Positions 23,926-35,894 of a stretch of DNA of 64,000 nt are shown here, one piece after another. Origin of the DNA: Zhengitettix transpicula (lineage: Eukaryota; Arthropoda; Insecta; Orthoptera; Tetrigidae); assembly GCA_037074705.1 (NCBI GenBank), contig CM073591.1:181003432-181067431 (forward strand), read 5' to 3'. The notes beneath the pieces are model-generated. The model did no database searches. It was not told where the DNA came from and was given only the letters and a program-made list of their open reading frames with translations. The position numbers were made by a program, and so were the translations under genes. Positions within the stretch are counted from its first letter, which is position 1. Every line of letters starts with the position of its first letter.

Positions 23926-25562
23926 AATTCGACCATTGCGATGTTCGTCTTGGGAGCTCGTATCCTGCCATCCGCTTTTAATTGTTGTAAATGAAGGAGC
24001 AAATTCCCTTAACTATAATATTGGTTGCAATGAGACATTTGAAATGAAAGTATTGTATCATATAACCGTGACAAATTTTTTCCCCTCTTACAATTTCACT
24101 GAAAGCGGTCACTAGTGAGGCTGGCAAACACACACTAAACAATGTAGCGTCTTCAAATACAACCTTTTTATGTTGGTACTTTAGGCCACTTTTTCTTTTA
24201 AAACAACAACTCGCCATATAGTTTTCAGATAAGATACTTTCGTAAGAATGAAAACTGTCCAATGGCTGTGATGTTCCTGCATCCTACATTTTAATTTGAA
24301 ATTATGACCTTTTCATAATAAATAATTTTATATTTTTGTCTGTAGATAATATTATTCCATGCACTTTGTTGAGTATTATTTATGAATATTATTCCTTCAT
24401 TTATATTTTGTTTTCCTTCCTACTCGTCTTTACGTTCACAAATTACTACACTTTTCCGAAAGTATCAATTTCATTTTTCTAATAGCGATTTCAAAAATAA
24501 AAAAGAACTTTGGTTTTTTTTAAAAATAGTTTGCCAATATTTATATAGTTCTTTGGTTAAAAAATTTGAACCACAGATTAATTTTTTTATGAGGAAATCT
24601 GTTTTAAAACATGTAAACTGTCGTCGTTTGTGTTTTGTGCTACATTTATCCCCAAGGAAAGTCCATTTGTGACGAGTTTCCATGGCCGTGGGAGAGAGTA
24701 ATCGAACAGAGAGCGTAAACGATCTTTAAATGCTCGTTTGAGAAGCAAAGGTATTCAGTGCGTTGTCACCTTTGTCTGGCTCTGAGGCATTTAGCCAACG
24801 TCGTGACTTTTGAAATAGCTTTTCTCTTTCGATTCGGCGTACGTTTGTACAGCACAAGTTCGCCTTAGAATTTGCACTGCACAAAAAGTAGTAGGTTTTC
24901 TCTCCCTGTATGCCGGTGCTTATTATGATTTTGAAGTAAATCATGTTGTAATTGTTTCGTTCATGTGAAGTATTTATAAACTATCGACCCAAAGTGCTAT
25001 TGTCAGGAGACTGGTCGCTTCACGGGACAAGCTGACTGGCTTGACAAGTATCGGATCATTGCCCCTTACGAGCTTCAGTGAGTAAGCAGGCTACACCCTA
25101 AACAAATACGTTCAAACAATAGGTACGTAAAAGAACTTCGCTAACTCTTCGTACCGACTCAAATAAAAGACTACTTCTTCCTTATTATGTTTTTTTTTTG
25201 TTAATCGCATCGAATATGTTGATTTCAAAGTGCAAATAAAATCTGGCTCATGGTTCTTAGCATCTGCAGTATTACATTTTTCAAAAAATATAGTTGTGCA
25301 ATATACTTTGTTCCAAAATTGCTGGACGAGAAATCATTATTTGACTTGGAATCACATCGTAATTCCCTTACCTCCTATGTAAAATCAAAGATTTTCACGT
25401 AAATCAAGTAGTTCCATAACAGCATTTTGCGTAAAGTTATAAATATAAACTCTACTGTTGTATGATAGTGTCCCCCGTTTATAATTCTTGGAAGATAAAA
25501 TATTCCATATTGGCAAAGAGGTCACAAAATGTAACGAGAATTTCTTTTCGTAAACAAAACAG
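23926..25562. other. No gene or repeat recognised
   Basis: Contains several 60-96 codon frames of background composition. 24726-24944 (-) is slightly less AT-biased, but nothing in it is recognisable. Confidence 0.4.
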
Positions 25563-25769
25563 GACACCGGGAAAGTGGATTCGGAGGGACAGTTTTTGTC
25601 TCGACCGCGCAGCGGGTGTTCAGAGGAGCTGAAATGGGTCAACGCAGATGAGAACATCAGGGAAGCTGTTTGTAAAAACGGACTGGACGGTCGGAGAGAG
25701 AGAATCGACTTTGGCAAAGTGCATCTGCATGAAGACAAAATATTCTGTCATGTTCATTCGGATGGCTGA
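25563..25769 (+). CDS. Possible terminal exon of an unknown gene
   Basis: The frame DTGKVDSEGQFLSRPRSGCS...KWVNADENIREAVCKNG...DKIFCHVHSDG-stop has balanced amino-acid composition and G+C-rich codons, unlike its surroundings. It opens exactly at a fair splice acceptor (tttcttttcgtaaacaaaacag ending at 25562). The last few codons lie inside the dispersed repeat at 25742-25848, which weakens the case because the stop would be supplied by the repeat. No domain recognised. It may also be part of a larger unrecognised transposon. Confidence 0.25.
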   Translation, partial: DTGKVDSEGQFLSRPRSGCSEELKWVNADENIREAVCKNGLDGRRERIDFGKVHLHEDKIFCHVHSDG

Positions 25770-25848
25770 GGTTTGCACAGCTTCCAATTAAATAAGCTCT
25801 GACGGCGTCGAATTGTAATGAAAATGCAGAGGAAGTCGTGTGATTAAA
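25742..25848. repeat. Dispersed repeat, partner of 21751-21857
   Basis: See 21751-21857. In the opposite strand, part of this copy is read through by a long minus frame (25657-26106), likely by chance. Confidence 0.7.
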
Positions 25849-26039
25849 ACTGACTGGACGATTGAGGATTTTTTGTATGAGACGCCAGCTGATTTTTATG
25901 TAAGCGATCGCACAGTTGTCTCTTATTACATTTCTAAAGTATCCAATTGTCATTTTCATTCTAGTTGGGACAGGTCTGCGAGGGCTATTCTCTCCCAGGC
26001 AGTACCTGCGAGGGATGTTCTCTCGCAGGCAGAACCTTG

Positions 26040-26468
26040 TAGGAGAGACAGGGGATGCCTTTTCCTCTCTCCATTTTTGAACTAAGGTTCCCACAAGCCG
26101 AGGCACCTCGGCCTGTTTTGAGAGGTGTATGTTCTGAGGTCGCAGACCTTGGGCAGACCTTCTCTGTTCCCATTGGAACAGTCGGCCAGCTGCCTCCTAA
26201 ACTGGTCGTGGTACGCAGAAGCGAATGCTGCGACCCCACAGCAAACTCTTCTCCCGCTATCGGAAGGGCGTGTGACAAGTACCCAATGCCCGATCAACTT
26301 GATTCAGGATTTTCTAGGGTTTGCCCTGCATTACTTTTAGACGAATGCCGGGTAGGATCCTTCCTCTACCCTTCCACATTCCCCATTTCAAATCCCTTCG
26401 TATGCTATTAAAGGGGAGTTGCCACCATGTGGATTACCCTCATGTAGCCTGTTACCCTAAAAAAAATC
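26040..26468 (+). mobile_element. A-tailed short retroposon, copy 2
   Basis: Carries most of the family sequence: gaactaaggttcccac, gcagaccttggg, cggccagctgcctcctaaac, ggaagggcgtg, and the tail gttaccctaaaaaaaa at 26450-26465. The 5' end is replaced by a small local repeat (cgagggctattctctcccag followed by cgagggatgttctctcgcag, 25978-26035). The plus frame 26055-26411 runs through it but is not conserved as protein between copies. Confidence 0.75.
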
Positions 26469-27442
26469 ATTCTAGTTTGTTTCGCATTCCACTCTGAGAT
26501 ATTTCTTATTTTACAGAGCGCACTTTGTATATGTGAATGAATTGTTAATAATTTGGCATCATTAATTTGTGAAGCGCATTATCTTTGTGTTATTAAATTC
26601 AAATAAATTATATCCAAAAAATAATAATAAATTAAGTATCTCTTTTAATGTTCAAACGTCCATGAAGGATTCGTGAGGAAATACTTTCAAATCAGAATTT
26701 CAGTAATATGCGGAAAATAATGACACATTGCTGAAATTGCTTGTAGTTTTTGTTACAAAATTGTATCATGTATGTCAAGGCAAGTAGACCTGGAATGCTG
26801 CAAAGCTAGAATTTATAATTACTCAATTACGTTCATCTAAAAACTTTTCGAAAGGTAAGCTAACAATTTCTCAGAATTAACGTGGCAATGTAATTATATT
26901 AGGAAAATCTATTTTGTCTAGGTGCAACCTTATTAAATATTGTTTCAATATTATGACTGAATAGTCCAGTATTTTGGCGGAATAGAAATTCCTAGCCAGA
27001 TAATAGGTTGTAGTAAGATAATCTGATTGTTCAAGCCAGGAGAAACTTAGAGGAGCGTACGTTGAGGGAGAAAATATTCTGACTTGTCAAACGTTGATTC
27101 CAGGGTTTATCTCCTGCACCAAATTCTTTGTAACCAATTTGAACAGTGAATAACTTTGTGTTTTATGTGTCTCCAAATAAATTAATTGCAGTCTTAAATC
27201 TGCAAGAAACGTATTCAGTCTCCATGAAAATGATTTGTTTAATAAAATTTACGTTTATATATTTTAATGTCAGTTTAATTGTGTCGTAGTATATGAAATT
27301 TTTAATAAATATTTGAGTAGAAGTGTAAACTTTCAGACTACAGTAAGACTGTAAGAAATATATCTTCTTATAATATCATAATAAAATTTTTATAATTTCA
27401 TTAATTTTAAAATGAAAAAAAATTACGACTGATTGAAAATAA
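26469..27442. other. AT-rich stretch, nothing recognised
   Basis: No coding signal or repeat seen. Confidence 0.5.
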
Positions 27443-27731
27443 TGAATAAGAAAGTTAGCCAATTCAGACAAAAAAGGGTAATATAAGTACCACACAACGT
27501 TTCTGGGATCCGCGTCCCTTTCCTCAGGTGCAAAGAAGAGCCTAGAGTGACACAACTGTACTTGTCAGCTGACAGAACTCAGAAATTTTAAAGTTTTGTC
27601 AACTGTTAAGTGCAGTTGTGTCGCTCTAGGCTCTTCTTCGCACCTGAGGAAAGGGACGAGGATTCCAGAAACTTTGTGTGGTATTTATATTATCACCTTT
27701 TTGTCTGGATTGGCTAACTTTCTTATTCATT
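27443..27731. repeat. Large foldback repeat FB2
   Basis: Two inverted arms of about 115 bases (27443-27558 and 27613-27731) flank a 54-base centre. Each arm reads outward from the centre as cctagagngacacaactg..., gcacctgaggaaagggacg, then ...gaaacnttgtgtggta. Arm identity is high. A close relative lies at 49236-49521 and a decayed one at 17990-18195. No coding content and no obvious target duplication. Confidence 0.85.
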
Positions 27732-28080
27732 AATTAATTTTAATTTATTTCGTATTTTGAAAACTGTGTATTATGGTCAAGATGGATGTTTAGTGACTCA
27801 TTTATATCACATTAGTGCCGATTTGATGAATATTTCTCTTTGAGATTGCTAACATTAAGACACAAGTACCGACTAAGGACCTAGCTTTTAAAATGTTTGT
27901 ATTTATTTGCCTGTTTTGTTTTTTACTATTTTTAATTTAATTAAATTTAGAAATCAGCGCAACGATTATTTTACATAAGTTTATGCTTTCGAGGTTCAGT
28001 ATACGTCCGATAATCAATCTTTATCTATATCACTAAGGTAAAATACTTTCGTATTTTTCTATTATGCAGTGAAAGCCGCG

Positions 28081-28309
28081 TCAGAGCCGCTGTGGTGTTG
28101 TGGTCGACGTCATTACCTCGGTTCGAGTCCGGGCATGGGCATGGATGCTTGTCCGTACTATGCGCAGTGAAATGTTGGGTTAAAAGTTGGAAGAAACAGA
28201 AAACTACCCACGGGCAACTCCAAACCTAGAATTTGTCAAGATGCTTGTCGTATATTAAAAGAGGCCAAGGATGTCAGAGAACCGTAGAGCCAAGAAGAAG
28301 TAGTAGTAA
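28081..28309 (+). mobile_element. tRNA-derived SINE with target-site duplication
   Basis: About 229 bp. The head holds a perfect RNA polymerase III B box (ggttcgagtcc, about 28119-28129) and an A-box-like tggtgttgtgg about 28 bases upstream. The tail ends in agaagaagtagtagta. The element is bounded by TGAAAGCCGCG (28070-28080) and TGAAAACCGCG (28310-28320), an 11-base target-site duplication with one mismatch. It would have been transcribed by Pol III and copied by a LINE in trans. Confidence 0.85.
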
Positions 28310-28320
28310 TGAAAACCGCG

Positions 28321-28768
28321 ATAATTTGTAGCACTTTCAATCATTTTCGTTAAATAACTGATATTCAAATTCAACATGTATTTTTTTATAAAACAATTAA
28401 TTTTTAATAATAATAATAATGAATATAATATCAAAAAACCACGGTGATAAAATAAAAAATGATATACAGAACCATTAGAAATCAGTTATAAAATGATTAG
28501 ACTAGATGTGACTTCTTATTTCGCAAATATTTCTTTAAAATTAATGATCAACAATAATTCGAGAAAATTGCAGCTCTAATTAAAATTGCAGCTATAATGA
28601 AAAGTAAAAACACGTATTTAGATACGTTTTCAGAAACAGACTATTATAAAAATTTGAATATTACTTTCTGTAACAGATAAAATGATAAGCTTTTTGGGTA
28701 TCTAATTCAGTGTATTTTTGAGGAATAGTCTTAAATTATATAATTGATCGAAGTTTTGTAGAATTAAA
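28321..28768. other. AT-rich stretch, nothing recognised
   Basis: Contains only a short (AAT)n run near 28408. Confidence 0.5.
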
Positions 28769-28781
28769 AATGAAACCGATA

Positions 28782-29295
28782 TTTTTTTATGTATTTTTTA
28801 ATTTTTTTTAGGGCGACAGGCTACATGATCCACGTTGGGCAACTCCCCTTTAATAGCATAGAAAGGGATTTGAAAGGTGGGGGGTTGCGGAAGGGTAGAG
28901 GAAGGTAGCCAAAGGTTAACTAGGGCCCCCGGGCTATGGTTTAAGGATCCTACCCGGCAATTCACCAAAAAGGGATGCAGGGAAAACCCTAGGAAAACCT
29001 GCATCAGGTAGGTCGGGCATTTGGTACTTGTCCCACGCCCTTCCGATGGCGGGAGACGGGTTTCCTGTAGAGTCGCATCTTTACCCTCGGCGTGCCTTGA
29101 CCGGTTTAGAAGGCAGCTGGCCGACTATTCCAATAGGAATAGCGGACAACTCTTACCGTATTCCCAAGGTCTGCGACCCCGGAACATACACCTCTAAAAA
29201 CAGGCCGAGGTGTCTCGGCATGTGGGAACCTTAGTTCAAAAAACCAAAGAGATTTGAAGGCGTCCCCAAAGGTAGCCTCCGCCAGAGCTCTCCTT
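28782..29295 (-). mobile_element. A-tailed short retroposon, copy 3 (full length, with TSD)
   Basis: On the minus strand it runs from ggagagctctggcggaggct to the A/T-rich tail at its low-coordinate end. AATGAAACCGATA occurs at 28769-28781 and exactly again at 29296-29308, a perfect 13-base target-site duplication. The unit is therefore complete at about 510 bp. Near the 5' end, tggcggagg fits a Pol III A box, and about 60 bases on, aaggttcccac is a weak B-box-like match. No conserved protein frame. Confidence 0.85.
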
Positions 29296-29816
29296 AATGA
29301 AACCGATAGATTTGGCGAAGTATATTCATGATCATTTTTTATTTCCAACTAGGAGTAAGTAACAAGAATTTTAGTTATATTAATCATAAATTGAGTTTTA
29401 CAATGAAAATAACTAATTTTAATTATTTAGGTGAAACTATAATTATAGAAAACCATGGGTTTGTTTAAAAAATTACAAAATTACCTTCGATTTAATGCTA
29501 ACTACTTTACAAGTCCCATTCATTGTATGAAAATAAATTAAATAATTTTTTAATTAGAAAAAATAACAATTAATAGATAACAAACATTTAATAACGTAAA
29601 ATAATTCGACATTTATGTAAAATATAAATATTTATTCATATTATCGTGCTGATATTGGAGAAAATAATATTAAATATATGAGAAATAAATAAAATAGAAC
29701 ATAATTAATGTAAAAAACATTAATCAATATTTTAATAATAAAAATACGAATCCATAAATATACAATATATTAAATGATTTATTAATAATAATGAATGTAG
29801 TCTTTCTCGGTGTAGA

Positions 29817-29921
29817 GAATGAATAAAATTTTCTCGGGCTTCTAACCGAGTGAACAATTGTATTTGCGACGTTTAGGCGACGTTCATTGCTGTTAGAAGC
29901 CCGAGAAGACTTTATTCAATT
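29817..29921. repeat. Foldback repeat FB4
   Basis: Arms 29817-29846 and 29892-29921 pair over gaataaa..ttctcgggcttctaac with a 45-base loop. Confidence 0.8.
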
Positions 29922-30712
29922 TGTTAACAGTAAAATAACAAGATAAAATTCATCTAAATTAGCACAAATTAGTTTTACAAATCAATAAAATGCTTTATTA
30001 AAATAATGGAATAATTAGATTTATATATGTACTAATTCTTTATGTCCGCAACTTAAATGAGGAATAAGGGCCAAAAATCCGATAGCTATTATTGTCTGTT
30101 TTATAGAATTTTTTACTCGTTGAAATTATGTACACTTTAAAACCAAATCATAAATGTAATCATTAATGAGGTTAGATCAATTCCGATAAATAAATTACGT
30201 TATGTGATTTATAATATTAATTGTATAAGCTGTAATAAGGATTATCGGTAATACGGACACTTATTTAGAAACAAAAAGCATACGTGATACTTACTACTTA
30301 TTTCAAAACCTAATACGGCTCTTATTGTTCATTAAGAAGTTAACATAATATTTATTATGTTAACAAAAATGTTATGCAAATATGGAAAATATTCATAAAT
30401 TAAAAAATTTAGAAGACATTTATATATGTTAATACTACATAATTATGTATATAGGAAGTAAAGCAACGGTATGAGATGTTGGATTACGGTAGTTTTGTTA
30501 ATTGCACGATTTCTCATAATACAGCAATATTCGACACAATTCACGGGTATGAAGGTTAACAAAGCTTTAAAATTTAATTTTAAGCTACATTGCTTACAGG
30601 TATATATTTTTATTTGTTACACATTCGAAAATTTAGTTTTAATTGTATTATTAATTGATTTTCAATAAAGTTTGAAGGCTTTCTCAGTGATTATATAATA
30701 AAGAAAAGCTTC

Positions 30713-30852
30713 CCGGGTTTCCACCAAGATTGTCTCCGTAAACAGCTACGTTTCTACGTATATTTCCAGTCAGAAATGACTACAGCCTCGAAGAAAATGG
30801 CGGTGTTAGCTGTCGAAACGTCGCTGTTTACAGAGATAATCCCGGAAACCTG
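30713..30852. repeat. Foldback repeat FB5
   Basis: Arms 30713-30754 (cccgggtttcc...gtaaacagctacgtttc) and 30815-30852 (gaaacgtcgctgtttac...cccggaaacc). The right part also holds gaagaaaatggcggtgttag, like the centre of FB3. Confidence 0.75.
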
Positions 30853-33099
30853 ACAAGATTTAATTGATTTTTAATTTTACACATGATAAAGGAATATAAG
30901 CTCCTGAAAGCATTTCTATAAAAATGTAACTGTTAAATATTGGGGTACCTTTTTAAAAATTTATAATTTCAACCACAACAAACTTTTATTCAATAGAAAC
31001 TTATAAAGTAACGTGGATTTTTCCCAAGATCGTTGATATTTTGTACATCAATTCTAATTCTATAATTACTTGCTTGCAACTTTAGTTACGATGAGCATAA
31101 CGGATATCATTGCGTACAAAAATGGACGATAATTTTAAATGCCATTGTTTCGAAAACTTCGTTTTGAATTCCTTAGGGCTTTGTTTCTGGCACGCTTTTG
31201 ACATCATGACGAAAATATTTGAAGATATATGTGCGAACATGGATCTATAACTGGCTGTTTTCACCCGTAAGGAAAATGGGCTATACTCGGGGACTTGTAT
31301 TCTTCTATTTCCGCTGTATTGAAACGTGATCTTGTTGGTGATTCAGCGGCGTCAGCGTTGACCTGGGTGCGATACAAGGGTGTCAGATTTCCTCTCTCAT
31401 ATTATTAATATCAGACGAAGGACATGAAATTTTGGTCTGGCAGAACTGCGAGGTTTCTGGTGCGTATAATTGCAAACTTTCCTTTCTGGCCCGTGGTTTT
31501 GCGAGGTTGACGTTTCACGGAAGGCTGATTGCATGCAAAGCAAGGCAAAGACTTGCACTTGTCAGAAAACAGCTCCGTCGTGACATCGCTTCAGTAACGC
31601 TTAAAAATTCCACTGATGTCTGATTTTGCCTCGGCCATTAGTTGAAATTTTATTATTATATTACAAAAGCACTTGTCACGTCACAGCATGACACATATTT
31701 GTCGGAGATAACGTAAGCGATTTACATGAGCGATTTACTGTGTTTATATGGATTAATAATATTAAAAATATCTCGAAAGTATATAAATTGTAATATTTTA
31801 TCATTGGAACACGTATCAGAGTAAATTGTGAATTTCCGGGCCCACAGAGTTCCCGAAAATAGCAGAATTATATTTTCAAAGACATATCTCAGTATTGTAG
31901 GCCTAATTATTCATTACATATCTTTCTAAAAATTTCGTTAGTCACGAATTATAGCAAATAAATTTATTATAATAAATCAGGAAATATTTTTCTTAGTTTA
32001 CCATATACAATTATATATATTCATAGTACGGTGCATACTAATGCTATTGCCTACTGCAAACATTCGTTGAATAAATATTATTTAACGTTTTGTGAGATTT
32101 TTTGTAAAACGGCGAATGAATGTTTACTTGTTCTCGTACCAAAAATTCAAAACCCCATCAATAATTACGGTGGTTACTTTCTCGTAAATTATTTTATTAA
32201 TTAAACATTATTTATGGAAAAGTACTGGAGACACTACAAACGTTTTATCTGCCTCACATCAAATTATTGACAGATATATTGTATTTAATCTTCTATTATT
32301 TTAACGATGTAGCATTCAGTAATTGCATTCATGTTTTCATACATACAACAGAATCGGAATTACAAAGAAGCACAGTTACGTGCTGAGAAGAAATAAAAAT
32401 GTACCTACTTCATTGCTAGAAGATATTCAAATAATTTTATTTTCATGATAATCTTCCTTGATAATTTTTCTTCTGCTTCGAAATACGAGTGGCGAAATCT
32501 TCCTTACTGAGGTATTGTTACTTCATGAAATTGTGATACGTTGTTCCCCGATGGCTCCGATCTCTTGGCTTGATCTTCGCTTTCTCGTAATTGGCAAGTA
32601 CGTCTTCGAAGCGTGCACTGGGGATTAATAAGATCTTGAGATGTTCCGCAACACAGCCGTGCAGTATGTGAACCACATTAACTATGAGAACTTTCCACGA
32701 GCACTAATACAGCGCAGTGCTTTAAAAGGTCACGAATCATTCAGAGGTTGATCTCGTTGAATAAAATCGTCACGCGCGGATCGTTCCCGTATTGATGATC
32801 AAATGATTTATAATTATGTTTTCTTCCGTATTCTTAAAACAATAATTGTAATGTACCCCATTGAAACCAGTTAAAAATATGTTAGAATAAATTATTTTAT
32901 GTGAAATTCAAACATCCGAATATTGTACGTTTACTTCGATGTAAACGTAAAGAAATATCAGTCGACGATTGTCGTTTTTTATCCCTCCCCTGTTTGCGCA
33001 TCTAACACATATAATTCCAGTTATAAATAAAGTCATAATTAACATTTCTTTTATTTCTCAATATTCATATTAATTATGCTTTATTGTTTATAATACTTA
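30853..33099. other. AT-rich stretch, no gene recognised
   Basis: A less AT-biased island at 31310-31620 holds a 63-codon plus frame (31432-31623). A second at 32460-32800 holds a 37-codon frame from about 32640. Neither has a recognisable motif or convincing splice sites. Confidence 0.4.
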
Positions 33100-34573
33100 C
33101 TAGCTGAGTGTCTGGCGTTGCCCCGGTATTTAGCCAGGAGAAGTAATTGATTCTTGGTAAACATTTAATTGATATTAAACAATAGCGTCACTTTTGAGTT
33201 CATTAACCCAATACGTTCCCCTCCCTGACCTAACCCCTCGGCAGTTACTTTAAATAAACCAGATTGATGACTGACGGTACTTTAACAACTCACAAATTCT
33301 CGTAATACATTGTAGTGTACAGAACATCTGTGTGTATTTTTTTTTACAGTAACAGGCTACATGAGGGTAATCCACGTGGTGGCAAATCCCCTTTCATAGC
33401 ATGGAAAGGGATTTGAAAGGTGGGATGCGGAAAGGGTAGAGGAAGGTAGCCAAGAGTTTAAAAATATAATATCGGACAGTGCAATGTAATTAATGTAACT
33501 AATTCATTCTACAGAAATATCATTATTATATATAAAAATAATACGAAATGAAATAAGAGAATCTAAAAAAATGAGAAATACTCCCGGTACATTATGAGAG
33601 TTAAGCATTACTCCGCGAAACTTTTTGTCAACCACGTCCACCTCCATGACATAAAGCATTAAACTCTGCGACTCCTATAACCCCGGTATCGACACCTATC
33701 ACGGTGTATTATGCATTATTTTTTATGTATAACCTTTCCACCGCCACCACCCGTACGATAAGGGTGCTTCCCTCCGTTGCTTTTTGGAGTTGATTTTAAA
33801 CAGTTAAAACTTATAACGCGACACTATCAAATTCAGAAAACCCGAAAACATTTTTATTCGACGCTTATTATGCGTTTTGTAAAAAATTCCATTGCATCCA
33901 TCCCCACCCCTAGAGGTGTGTCTTAATCCCTCGGAGTTTGTTTCCAGATCGTAAGTAACATGTGTACAAAGTTTGATATAAATTGATCTACGCGTTTAAA
34001 TATTGTACACTGAAATTTATATCTTCCGTTCCATCCCTACTCCCAGGGGTTCAACTACATATTAACCAAAGTAGTAAATGTCAACATTAAACTCGGTGAA
34101 CCTCAGGTTCAACACCAATCTTTGTTGTGTACGTGTTTCACCCCCTTCCATGTACACCCCCACACCTAGAGGCTGAACTGCTTAACTGACATAGTGAATA
34201 TTAGAATTAAACTCAGTGACCTCTATAACCCTGGATTTGACCAATCTCGGTTGTTTCACGTTATTTTTATCGTCCCTCCACTCCCTCATTTGGTGGTGTA
34301 GACTTCCCACGCTGTAAGGGGTTGAAATTATACATTAAAACATCTGGAGTGAAAGTATTAATCTTATCGACCCCGATAACTAATTATTCGAAACTAATAT
34401 CGTCTATTTTCGCATGATTTGAAATTTCACCCCCGTTCATCTCTTGGGAGTTGCCTAAAGCTTCGAAATCTTTGCGGATGTATGGACAACAACTCACGAA
34501 AGTTTCATCGCATCGGATGAATAGTTTAGGAACGCAAAACTGACACATTGACATTAATTTTTATATGTATAGA
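33100..34573 (-). mobile_element. Helitron-like element, interrupted by a retroposon
   Basis: On the minus strand it begins TCTATACATATAAAAATTAA (34573 downward) and ends CAGCTAG (33100). It is flanked by A at 34574 (read on minus) and T at 33099. Internal family blocks include caatctcggttg, ggggttgaaattatac and gtttgtttcc. An A-tailed retroposon fragment lies inside at 33337-33459, so the Helitron-like copy was there first. The 3' hairpin is decayed. Confidence 0.7.
33337..33459 (-). mobile_element. A-tailed short retroposon, copy 4 (3' fragment)
   Basis: Poly-T at 33337-33345, followed by taacaggctacatgagggta and gatgcgg...agaggaaggtagcc. Strongly 5'-truncated, nested in the Helitron-like copy. 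Confidence 0.8.
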
Positions 34574-35894
34574 TCATTGATAGTTTACTCGTTCTATTAT
34601 GGAAACTCATAACTACTAAATGAATAATATTAATTATGTTACTCATCATATTCAATAGGGTCTGTCTGGAGTAGAACTGAATCGCTAGGAATAGTTACTT
34701 CCTGATTTTTCCCCCCCGCCATGTTTACACATTATATCCGTGCTTCTAGGAAGATAGGAAAGTTTCGCAAATCCGTTTCACAAAGCGGCAACAACAATGG
34801 CGAAACGTGACTTAGCTGTCGAATAGGTCCATAACATCAATCAAGACCTTTCCCAACATCTGTAACTAGGCGACAAGGTTTTTTTTTTACAGGACTGTGA
34901 AACTCTTGCAAATTTAAGTATGAATTAGGAACGAATTTTCGCAAAGAAATTCCAACTACTTAAATAGCAGAAAGAGCTATCTTTTCTCCACTTCCTGGTT
35001 AACTCAATTGTCAATGTCCTGTTATTTTCTTCTAGCTTCGCATGAATTTTTGTTTTTTTCAGACGACAAAACAGATATATTGTGTTCTATTAATACGCAT
35101 TCTTTGTCAGTCATTATTCGTAACGTTCATTGTTACAATAAATTTCCAAAAGAAAATAAAATATTTTATCCAACTTATGCAAAACAATTCATTCAATCGA
35201 AAAATTACTATCCATAACCAAAACACAATGAAAATAAATTTCGACCAACTAAGACTTAGAAATAAATTGCTGGAGATTCCTTTGTTGCGCTTCGTTGAAA
35301 GTTATATTCGGTAAGGCTTCGCCGCTTTCCATTCCTCGATAAATAACAGTAGATATGAAGCCAACGGTTTTCTAACGTATGAATTGAGTTGGTACCTGCG
35401 AACTGTTGCCATCAGACTTCGTAGATTGACGATAGTTGAAGTTACACGTACTATCTTTAAAGAAAAGAAAGTAACCAAATATTCTCACATTACCATTTAT
35501 CCGCTTTTTATATCCACCTATCTGATCTGATTATTTGGAATTAAGGTGATTATTATATATATGAGTAAAGGTCATGTAAAGGAGTTATTTTGTACAAATT
35601 AACTAAATTGTTATCTTCATTTCCCCTACATTATTTTCTAATTTTATAACCGTTTGAAATTTGCTTAAATCATATTTATTCCCAAACCCTTCAATCACGA
35701 CAAACACACACACACATCTTTTCGATCCAATCTGTGACATCAGCATAGTGCCATCACCCTGGAGCACCTGTTAAAAAGATACCGAAAATTTCATCAAGAC
35801 AGATGCCGTTATTCAACCAACCCAAACTTGATAAACCACTAATCTGAATATCAGAAATGAGTAATCAACTTATTGTCAATAATAAACTGTTATG
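34574..35894. other. No gene recognised
   Basis: Contains frames at 35008-35217 and 35042-35314 (+) with AT-background composition, and a short CA run near 35703. Confidence 0.45.

Noticed and set aside
26055..26411. A 118-codon plus frame with homologous peptides at 28808-29348 and 40072-40587
   Set aside because: It lies in the A-tailed retroposon. Copies carry stops and shifts at different places, and frames on both strands are equally preserved.
28081..28150. Possible functional tRNA gene
   Set aside because: A and B boxes are present, but there is no cloverleaf acceptor pairing and the sequence continues as a SINE body with a target duplication.
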